Below, one piece after another: positions 1 to 7,021 of a stretch of DNA of 64,000 nt; position 1 is the stretch's first letter, and each line of letters begins with the position of its first letter. The translations under genes were made by a program, and so were the position numbers. The DNA is from Kistimonas sp964291485 (GTDB taxonomy: Bacteria; Pseudomonadota; Gammaproteobacteria; Pseudomonadales; Endozoicomonadaceae): assembly GCA_964291485.2 (NCBI GenBank), contig OZ220224.1:2604001-2668000 (forward strand). The letters are read 5' to 3'. The notes beneath the pieces were generated by a model. It saw only the letters and a program-made list of their open reading frames with translations. It was not told where the DNA came from and did not search any database.

Positions 1-1953
1 CGTCAGCGCCAGAGGAACAATAATACAGATTAATGCCCGAACAGAACGGAAGGTAACCAGACACAGAATACTCACTACGCCATATACAAACACCAGCATT
101 TGATTCTGCGCATAGGAAATAACCTCATTGGTGGCCGCTTCAACGCCAGCATTACCAGTCGCCATCAGAAAGGTCAGACCATCCCGGTTATTCTCTGCCG
201 CAAACGCTTCCGTTGCCTGAACCACTCGCTGAAGGGTTTCCGCCTTATGGTCTTCCAGGAAGATCAATACAGGCGCCAGACTGCAGTCCTTGTTATAAAG
301 CTGCTGAGCAGTCTGGTTGCTGATTGCATTGTTCAGTACGTACTGGTTACGCGAAAGCGCCTGCCACTTGGGATTCCCCTCATTCAAACCCTTGATAACC
401 TGTTTGGCCACCGTCACCATCGATACCGCATCCTGAACGCCATCGACATTTTTCATATGCCACATGTAGCGATCCAGCGCATCCATAAACGCATAGGATG
501 AACACTGTTCAGTATCAGTTTCCACCATGGTGATAAAGGTATCCGCACTGGTGGAATAGTTTTCGGTAATAAACTTGTTATCGAGGTTGTAACGGGAATC
601 CGCCCTCAGTTCCGGTGCACCCGGATCCAGGTCACCGATCTTGAGATCCTGACTGAAGTAGTAGCTGGCGCCGAAGCCAGCAACAGCCAGTACGACAGAC
701 AAAGGCGCCACTACCGGATGCGCGAAATAGGACATCACACGCCAGGTCATGGCCTCTTTCTTTTCCGTCACCTTCAACCGGTCACTGGCCCGCTTGCTGA
801 CACCAATGTAAGACATCAGCACCGGCAACAACACCAGGTTAGTCAGGATGATAACTGCAACACCAATACTGGCGGCAATGGCCAGATCGCGAATAACACT
901 GATCTCAATCACCAGCAGTGTCAGGAAGCCAATAGCATCAGATACCAGGGCCAACATGCCGGGAATATACAGCGTACGGAAGGTGCGGCGGGCTGCATCC
1001 AGTGGCTTGGCATCATGGGCAGATTCAATACCGATATTATTGATGATCTGTACCCCATGGCTCACCCCGATAGCAAACACCAGGAACGGTACGAGTATGG
1101 AATAAAGGTCAATACCAAAGCCCATGGCGGTTAGCAGGCCCAGCTGCCAGACCACCGCCACCAATGAGCAGAATACCGCAACCAGCGTACTCTTCAGGCA
1201 ACGGGAATAGGCAAACAGCAAAACCAGAGTGATCGCGATGGCCAACAGGAAGAAGATCTTGATGGCATCCACACCTTCGAACAGGTCGCCCAGAATCTTG
1301 GCAAAGCCAATGATGTGGAGATCGACCCCTTGTACAGAGTATTTGGTGCGCAGTTCTTCCAGTTTTTGGGACAGTTCTTTGTAATCGAGTTTTTCGCCAG
1401 TTTCCGGATTGAACTCAAGCAGCGGAAATTCGATGATACTGGAACGGAAGTTATTCGCGACCAGGCTGCCCACCTGGCCGGAACGCAGTATGTTGACGCG
1501 CAACTCATTCAAACTTTGACGTGAGCCGTCATAGGTCTGCGGGATGACCGGACCGCCCTCAAAGCCGTCTTCGGTCACCTCCAGCCAGCGGACATTGGCT
1601 GTCCAGAGCGATTTCAACGCCGCCCGATCAACGCCCGGCAGGTAAAACACGTCATCGGTCAGACGCCGCAGGCTTTCCATGTAGCCGGCATCGAAGATAT
1701 CCCCTTCTTTGGCTTCAACGGAGATGCGCAGCGAATTACCGCCACTGCCCAGCTCATCCTTGCGCTCCATCCAGTTTTGAATAAACGGATGCTTGAGCGG
1801 GATCATTTTTTCAAAGCTGGCATCAATACGGTATTGCGTAGCCTGCCAGCCAAGGACAACCGTCGCCAGCAGGAAAAAGACAAGGAAGAACACCCTGTTA
1901 TTAAAAAACAGGCGTTCAAGCACGGGTTCGGTATTCAGGTGATGACTGGACAT
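1..1953 (-). CDS. MMPL/RND-family transporter (partial, C-terminus outside window)
   Basis: The reading frame stays open from an ATG at 1953 to the left edge, giving the first 651 codons of a protein whose family usually has about 750-800 residues. A membrane segment near residues 17-35 is followed by a large periplasmic domain, then a cluster of hydrophobic segments (roughly residues 215-400) containing the pattern seen in MMPL/RND proteins, then a second periplasmic domain and the start of a second membrane cluster. The family uses the proton gradient to move hydrophobic or lipid-like compounds across or out of the inner membrane. The gene starts 16 bases after the stop of the YCF48-like gene, so the two are probably cotranscribed and act together. 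The substrate cannot be read from the sequence. Confidence 0.85.
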   Translation of the reverse strand, partial: MSSHHLNTEPVLERLFFNNRVFFLVFFLLATVVLGWQATQYRIDASFEKMIPLKHPFIQNWMERKDELGSGGNSLRISVEAKEGDIFDAGYMESLRRLTDDVFYLPGVDRAALKSLWTANVRWLEVTEDGFEGGPVIPQTYDGSRQSLNELRVNILRSGQVGSLVANNFRSSIIEFPLLEFNPETGEKLDYKELSQKLEELRTKYSVQGVDLHIIGFAKILGDLFEGVDAIKIFFLLAIAITLVLLFAYSRCLKSTLVAVFCSLVAVVWQLGLLTAMGFGIDLYSILVPFLVFAIGVSHGVQIINNIGIESAHDAKPLDAARRTFRTLYIPGMLALVSDAIGFLTLLVIEISVIRDLAIAASIGVAVIILTNLVLLPVLMSYIGVSKRASDRLKVTEKKEAMTWRVMSYFAHPVVAPLSVVLAVAGFGASYYFSQDLKIGDLDPGAPELRADSRYNLDNKFITENYSTSADTFITMVETDTEQCSSYAFMDALDRYMWHMKNVDGVQDAVSMVTVAKQVIKGLNEGNPKWQALSRNQYVLNNAISNQTAQQLYNKDCSLAPVLIFLEDHKAETLQRVVQATEAFAAENNRDGLTFLMATGNAGVEAATNEVISYAQNQMLVFVYGVVSILCLVTFRSVRALICIIVPLALT

Positions 1954-1969
1954 TCAGGAAACCCCGTTA

Positions 1970-3019
1970 TTATTGCTCTGAAAGGGTTGCGACGGCAGGC
2001 TTACCCACCGGCATCCGGTGGACGCCGGTTTCACCGACCACGACCAGGCTGTTATCAGGCGCTTTGGATGCGGAAAGCAACGTTGCCCGGTCACTGCGCG
2101 TATGAACCTGTGGCTCAGGGCCACTCATCTCGAACAGCGTGCCGGAACTCCCCACGATCACCTGCCCATTGCCATCGATATGCACTGCACCGAACAGTGT
2201 CTGATCTGTGCCAGTATCGACCGCCTCCCAGGTTTCACCGGTATCCGTCGTTTTGAAGGCATTACCGCGAAGCCCGAATACGACAGCCGAAGCAGGATCA
2301 CTGCTCGGAATAATGCCAAAGAACGAACCCTCATAGGGGCTGTCTAGCAACTCCCAGGATTCACCATCATCCAGGGAGCGATACAGCAGGCCGGCTTCCC
2401 CAGCCAGTAACAAGGTGCCGTTACCGATCTGCGTCATGGCGTTGTAATGGAACTCTTCCTCGTTCTCAATCATGTCGAACCAGTCGTCCCAGGTTTCACC
2501 GCCATCTTCGGTACGGACGATATAGCCATAGGCACCGACAGCAAAGCCGGTTTGCTCATCTACCATCATGATATCGAGCAGCGGCACTTCCGCATCCAGA
2601 TCATCGTAAACCTTGACCCAGTTTTCACCGCTATCGGTACTTTTCAGGATCACGGCGTCATGACCCACCGCAAAACCGGTGGTCGCAGTCGGAAAGCTCA
2701 CAGCTGTCAGCATTTGTCGACTCGGCACACTGACCTGACTCCATTCATAGCCATTATTATCAGAAATCAGGATATGACCACGATCACCGACGGCAACCAG
2801 CCGCTGCCCATCACCCGCACGGGTAATATCCAGCAACAGGGAAGAGGCGGCTTTCTCAGATAACACCGCGTGATCACTGCTCACGGCAGCGACCGGATTG
2901 GCTTGCGCAGAGACAATATGAAGAGAAGACGCCAGAGCAACTGCTGCGGTTATCCCCTTCAGGGCTCTGCCAGGTAAAGCCCGGGACCCCGAAGGTCCTC
3001 TGGTGAAGAGACCATGCAT
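1970..3019 (-). CDS. YCF48/BNR-repeat periplasmic beta-propeller protein
   Basis: The protein of about 349 residues has an N-terminal signal peptide (basic start, hydrophobic stretch, likely cleavage after an A-x-A type site near QANPVAA). It then shows repeated blade motifs with S-x-D-x-G-x-x-W or D-x-G-E-T-W cores (for example TDSGENW, EDGGETW, DDGESW, TDTGETW), typical of BNR/sialidase-like and YCF48 (photosystem II assembly factor Hcf136-like) propellers. In bacteria such proteins often lie beside MMPL transporters and DUF1302/DUF1329 genes. I place the start at 3019, where a GGGGG ribosome site lies six bases upstream; an ATG at 3025 and a TTG at 3046 are also in frame. Exact function is unknown; an assembly or scaffold role is inference. 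Confidence 0.8.
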   Translation of the reverse strand: MHGLFTRGPSGSRALPGRALKGITAAVALASSLHIVSAQANPVAAVSSDHAVLSEKAASSLLLDITRAGDGQRLVAVGDRGHILISDNNGYEWSQVSVPSRQMLTAVSFPTATTGFAVGHDAVILKSTDSGENWVKVYDDLDAEVPLLDIMMVDEQTGFAVGAYGYIVRTEDGGETWDDWFDMIENEEEFHYNAMTQIGNGTLLLAGEAGLLYRSLDDGESWELLDSPYEGSFFGIIPSSDPASAVVFGLRGNAFKTTDTGETWEAVDTGTDQTLFGAVHIDGNGQVIVGSSGTLFEMSGPEPQVHTRSDRATLLSASKAPDNSLVVVGETGVHRMPVGKPAVATLSEQ

Positions 3020-3170
3020 ACTCATCCCCCGGAAACAGATCATCAAATTATTGTTAGACGGTTCTTCTTATTCAGTGCACTCAGTCAACGACAGTCATGG
3101 ACGCGCCTGATTATACGCAGAAAACAGGAAAAAATAAGCACATACCGAAACCATTCATCACCGTAACTGA

Positions 3171-3206
3171 ACCAAAAAAGCCACTGGATTCAGTGGCTTT
3201 TTTGGT
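3171..3206 (-). terminator. Perfect 16-bp stem intrinsic terminator after DUF1329 gene
   Basis: Two perfect 16-base arms (3171-3186 and 3191-3206) flank a GATT loop, with A-tracts on one side and T-tracts on the other, so it can act in both directions. It lies just after the stop of the DUF1329 gene and about 150 bases before the YCF48-like gene, and probably separates two transcription units or attenuates between them. Confidence 0.85.
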
Positions 3207-3220
3207 GTTTCGCCACTGTA

Positions 3221-4591
3221 TCAGCGACGTCCCCTGCGTCTCAGCGACGAAGGCTTAAAGTAGCGATCGTTGGGTATCGCCTGAGCGAAGTCCAGGAACA
3301 GGCTTTCTTCGTTGCCCAGCCCCTGTACATGGTAACGACGGGCCTGCAGGTCATGGAACACATCCAGCGCCGTCCAGGTCGTGGGCAGGTCATAGAAGTT
3401 CATCAGGTAACCGATGCTGACCCGCCACAACTCTCCGCGACCATCATACTGGTCCACAAGCGCTGCACCCCAGCTGTCCTCATCAAGATACAGAACACGC
3501 TTGGTATAAATATGGCGACTGCCTTTCTTCAGTGTGCCTTCCACTTCCCAGACACGGTGCAACTCATATCGTGTATGCTCAGGGTTGACGTGACCGGCCA
3601 TCAATACATCGTCGTACTTCAGCTCAGGGCTGATCAGGTTGAAGTTGTTATACGGGATATAGATCTCTTTCTTGCCCTTCAGCTCCCAGTTGTAGCGATC
3701 CGGCGCACCATTGTAGAGATCGGTGTCATCCGCAGTACGAAGACCATCGGCAGCCGCTATCGGGGTATCGTAAGCCAGGTTTGGCGCACGGCGTACACGA
3801 CGCTGACCGGCATTATAACCCCAGGCCTTACGCGGCTCATCCACCTGATCCAGCGTTTCGTGAACCAGGACTGCGCCACCCGCCAAACGGGCTGGCGCCT
3901 TGGCAAAGGAGAGGTAGTAGAAAAGGATATTATCCAGATCCTTTTCAGTCTGACTGGGGTTGTTATAGTTGAAGTAAACTTCCTGCTGCGAGGTGACCAG
4001 TGAGTAGTCACCGTTCCGCTGGACCGCTACTTCAGAAGCACGGCGCACCAGGTATTCACCCCGGTAACGTACGATATGGTTCCATAGCGCTTCCAGACCA
4101 TCCTTCGGAATTGGGAACGGATAAGCGTCATAGGCGCCTTTGAAACCGTTACCGCCTTTCAGCAGTTCAGCATTGGTAGCGGCTTTTTTGGTGTTTTCAT
4201 AAATCCGCTCAGGATACCGGGCGTTACGCCGCGTCTGGTAGATCGGCATCTTGAAGGTTTTCGGGTAGGTTTCAAACAGCTTGATCTGACCCGGTGTCAG
4301 TTTATCCCGATACTGATCCAGATTTTCCGCGGTAATCGTAAACAGCGGCTTGTCATCAGGATAAGGGTTAGGTTGATGCTGACCAGGATTCTTGTAGCTT
4401 GCAGGAATGTCTGCATCCGAAAGCGGTTTCCAGGCAGGAATAGTCCCTGCCTTGTTGCCCGCCATTTCCGCACCCAGTGGCGTCAGGCTTTTACCCAGTT
4501 CTGCCGCCTGGTCTGGTGTGACCTTGGCCATCGCCTGGCCGGCCACCAGCAGCGCTGTGGCCAGACCAGTCAGGAGGAGTTTTGACTTCAT
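3221..4591 (-). CDS. DUF1329 domain protein, periplasmic
   Basis: A 456-residue protein with a clear signal peptide (MKSKLLLTGLATALLVAGQA, then MA and mature protein). The mature part matches what I know of DUF1329: an early K-x-L-T-P-L-G-A-E-x-A-G-N motif, a long stretch rich in Tyr and Arg, and a C-terminal section with RRYHVQGL. The family is large in marine gammaproteobacteria and Pseudomonas, nearly always next to a DUF1302 gene. I recall a LolA-like fold being proposed, which would suit carrying a lipid or other hydrophobic ligand through the periplasm, but that is inference. The DUF1302 gene lies 75 bases upstream and a strong terminator follows. The C-terminus is basic (RRRGRR). Confidence 0.85.
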   Translation of the reverse strand: MKSKLLLTGLATALLVAGQAMAKVTPDQAAELGKSLTPLGAEMAGNKAGTIPAWKPLSDADIPASYKNPGQHQPNPYPDDKPLFTITAENLDQYRDKLTPGQIKLFETYPKTFKMPIYQTRRNARYPERIYENTKKAATNAELLKGGNGFKGAYDAYPFPIPKDGLEALWNHIVRYRGEYLVRRASEVAVQRNGDYSLVTSQQEVYFNYNNPSQTEKDLDNILFYYLSFAKAPARLAGGAVLVHETLDQVDEPRKAWGYNAGQRRVRRAPNLAYDTPIAAADGLRTADDTDLYNGAPDRYNWELKGKKEIYIPYNNFNLISPELKYDDVLMAGHVNPEHTRYELHRVWEVEGTLKKGSRHIYTKRVLYLDEDSWGAALVDQYDGRGELWRVSIGYLMNFYDLPTTWTALDVFHDLQARRYHVQGLGNEESLFLDFAQAIPNDRYFKPSSLRRRGRR

Positions 4592-4621
4592 AGTGTAATC
4601 CGTCGCTTATTATCGTTTTCT

Positions 4622-4647
4622 CCAGCCGGGTCATATGACCCGGCTGG
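4622..4647. repeat. 26-bp perfect palindrome between DUF1302 and DUF1329 genes
   Basis: Two 13-base arms meet without a loop at 4634/4635. A T-run follows only on the plus strand, so on the transcribed (minus) strand it is not a classical terminator. It may fold in the mRNA between the two cistrons as a stability or attenuation hairpin, or be a protein site. Confidence 0.6.
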
Positions 4648-4666
4648 CAACCTTTTTTATCAAGGA

Positions 4667-6589
4667 TTAGAAGGAGTACTTAACGTTGATGCCGATGTTG
4701 TCACGGTCACGTACTGAGCTGGTACTTGGACCTGTGAACTCGGTGTACTGAACGCCGACTTCCAGGTTATTCAGGTAAACGGCATCCATACCTACAGTCA
4801 TGGCATTACGGCCTTCCAGGAAGTTACCGGTACGATGCGAGTTACCTTCAATATCCTGACTCCAACGAACATAAGGATTCAGGTTGACGCCAGCATAAAC
4901 ATCATTCCATGTACCCGCGAGAACCGCACTGTAGCCCCAGGCATTACGAGTGACCTGATCATCGGCATCACAACCTTCATCAAAATCTCCGTAAGCACAA
5001 TCTCCACGCCCAGCAAAATCGCGCTCATCACCGTTAAAGTCTGTATAAGAGAGACTTGAACCTCGGAGATGTTCAGAAGCAACCTCAACGACTCCAAAAA
5101 GCGAATCAAATGTCAAAGATGGACCAAAGTTATGAATTGCCAATAATGACAAATTCCAAGTTTCAACTCTTTCATAATTATCCAGAGTCCGAACCCCAGC
5201 CAAATTAACAGTCTGTCCTGCAACAACCATGTCAGCACCAGAAGAAAGCTGAGTAGCCTGCAACAATGCATCACCAAGCAAATCATTCGTTGCAGCTATG
5301 CTGATAGGCATATTTGGACGATAGGCAACTTCACCAGAAAAAGACGTATCTCCAAATGTTGTACTAAAACTAAAACCATAGGTGCGAATATCTTCAACGT
5401 ACTTACGCTGACCATTGAGATTATTACCCAAATCGACAGCTGCAATTCCCCCTATCGCAACTGGATTACCACCCACTGCACCACTGATAGCGGCAAGATC
5501 CGATCCTGCAAAATCCTCATCAAGACTTGCATTAATAACAGGTTCTTTATTGTGATAATTCACAAAGTAAAAACCAAACTCCGTATCGTTTAATTGTTCT
5601 GCAATATATCTGAAAGACACACCAAACTGACCATCATCGCTGGCATCAATATCAGACCCAATATTCGCTACCTTAAAGGCATCTGTTCCTGTGTACTCCC
5701 TTGCAGTAACATCATCAGCGGCAACAAGAACATTATCGTACAATGGCATCAGTGCAGCCAAGTCGGCGGACATTTCGTTGTATGCTGTATTACCGCCATC
5801 AGAAAAAAGATCAGTTTCTGAGAAGAACGAGCCTACAGTATCAATTTGAGTAGTTCTGAAATTGAACTGATAAAAAGCATCCATCGAGAGGTTTTCTGTT
5901 AAGCCAACACTTAACGCCAATGTCTCAACAGGAACCAAAGCTTCTTTTAATTCCGAACCCGGAAGACGGAACTTAGCAGCATCAAGAGGATTGGTTGTGT
6001 TTATACCATTACGGTAAAATAAGCCTTCACCCCAGCTTAAAACCTGCTTACCAAAACGGACATCTACAGGCATCTCACCGATATCCCAGCTTCCATACAC
6101 ATAAGCATCCAATATTTCAGCATTCTTACCTGAGATACTCTTAGCATCATCTGTGAAGCGATTATTAGGCTTAGTACCTTTCATGCTTGCCTGGCTAGGC
6201 TGTGAAGCCTGCCAGCTTTCTTTGCCGTAATTATTACTACCCCAGAATTCACTATCGTAATATGCGGTACCGCGAACGAAGGCACCATAATTCTCATAAT
6301 TTACAGATAGATCTGAAGTAATTTTGTAAACCTGAGAAACAAGACCAGTATCAAAGTTACGGTTACCATCGTTCCCATTGATATCGTCGTTATTGCGGTC
6401 CTGCCCCTGCACACGCCACATCGCCCCATAAGACAGCGTGGTATCTACAGACCCGGTCACTTCACCATCCATCAGCTCAAACTCGAGAGCGTGAACAGGT
6501 GCTACCGCAAGGATACTGGCCAGGGTGAATCCGGCGGCGGCCGGCGCGAGTCGTATCGGTGTCGGCAGTGTGTTCTGCTTCTTCTTCAT
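4667..6589 (-). CDS. DUF1302 family outer-membrane beta-barrel protein
   Basis: A 640-residue protein with a signal peptide (residues 1 to about 34, ending APVHA). The mature region alternates polar and hydrophobic residues and ends NVKYSF; a C-terminal Phe preceded by alternating aromatic residues is the usual outer-membrane barrel signature. Motifs such as RFGKQVLSWGEG (near 178-190) and PLDAAKFRLPG are typical of DUF1302. The family is thought to form an outer-membrane channel or receptor, and its neighbours here (DUF1329, YCF48, MMPL) suggest transport of a hydrophobic compound; the substrate is unknown. The middle of the gene (about 4950-6400) is visibly richer in A+T than the genes around it. 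The promoter probably lies within 6590-6800. Confidence 0.85.
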   Translation of the reverse strand: MKKKQNTLPTPIRLAPAAAGFTLASILAVAPVHALEFELMDGEVTGSVDTTLSYGAMWRVQGQDRNNDDINGNDGNRNFDTGLVSQVYKITSDLSVNYENYGAFVRGTAYYDSEFWGSNNYGKESWQASQPSQASMKGTKPNNRFTDDAKSISGKNAEILDAYVYGSWDIGEMPVDVRFGKQVLSWGEGLFYRNGINTTNPLDAAKFRLPGSELKEALVPVETLALSVGLTENLSMDAFYQFNFRTTQIDTVGSFFSETDLFSDGGNTAYNEMSADLAALMPLYDNVLVAADDVTAREYTGTDAFKVANIGSDIDASDDGQFGVSFRYIAEQLNDTEFGFYFVNYHNKEPVINASLDEDFAGSDLAAISGAVGGNPVAIGGIAAVDLGNNLNGQRKYVEDIRTYGFSFSTTFGDTSFSGEVAYRPNMPISIAATNDLLGDALLQATQLSSGADMVVAGQTVNLAGVRTLDNYERVETWNLSLLAIHNFGPSLTFDSLFGVVEVASEHLRGSSLSYTDFNGDERDFAGRGDCAYGDFDEGCDADDQVTRNAWGYSAVLAGTWNDVYAGVNLNPYVRWSQDIEGNSHRTGNFLEGRNAMTVGMDAVYLNNLEVGVQYTEFTGPSTSSVRDRDNIGINVKYSF

Positions 6590-6903
6590 TATCGTGATAA
6601 CTCCGTGGATTGTGACGGGGCGCCCCAGAGCCCCTTTATTATTGTCAGGCTTCGCCTTTGCCCACTTTGCTTGACCAGCCCCTTACCGGATGCTGACATT
6701 CCCCCGCAGGCGGGCACGAGGATGACAGGCGACGTTCAGAAAATCAACTCCCGGACGCTCTGGCATCTGCCTGTAGCCATTTTCAGGGCTGTCACAGCAA
6801 AAATAATACCAACGTGCCTTTTTGAGCTGTAAACGCCTTGTCAACAGGGTAAGAAAAAGAAAAATAACCGAATGTCGCGTCAAGCTATCCAGTCAGACAG
6901 GAA
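6590..6903. other. Intergenic leader of the DUF1302 gene
   Basis: No convincing coding frame is present; short open frames here lack ribosome sites and family features. The stretch must hold the minus-strand promoter and leader of the DUF1302 gene, including a GGAG element 11 bases before its ATG and a small GC-rich palindrome near 6620. I could not pick a clear -35/-10 pair. Confidence 0.4.
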
Positions 6904-6943
6904 TAAAAAAGCGGAACCGGTTTACAACACCCACCGGTTCCGC
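6904..6943 (-). terminator. Intrinsic terminator of pepN
   Basis: Ten-base arms at 6911-6920 and 6934-6943 form a GC-rich stem with a 13-base loop. Read on the minus strand it is followed by a run of six T, which suits the end of pepN about 80 bases upstream. Confidence 0.75.
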
Positions 6944-6960
6944 CTCTTCAGAATGGAAAA

Positions 6961-6994
6961 GTTACCCGGTAACACTTTCCAACCACCGGGTAAC
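6961..6994. repeat. Second inverted repeat downstream of pepN
   Basis: Ten-base arms GTTACCCGGT and ACCGGGTAAC at 6961-6970 and 6985-6994 are perfect complements around 14 bases. A T4 run follows on the minus strand, so it may be a first, weaker terminator in tandem with the one at 6904-6943. Confidence 0.55.
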
Positions 6995-7021
6995 AGTTTT
7001 ATTGGCTAGGTAACATAAACA

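Noticed and set aside
3329..4003. A 224-codon plus-strand frame inside the DUF1329 gene
   Set aside because: Shadow of a clear secreted-protein gene; composition and lack of motifs argue against it.
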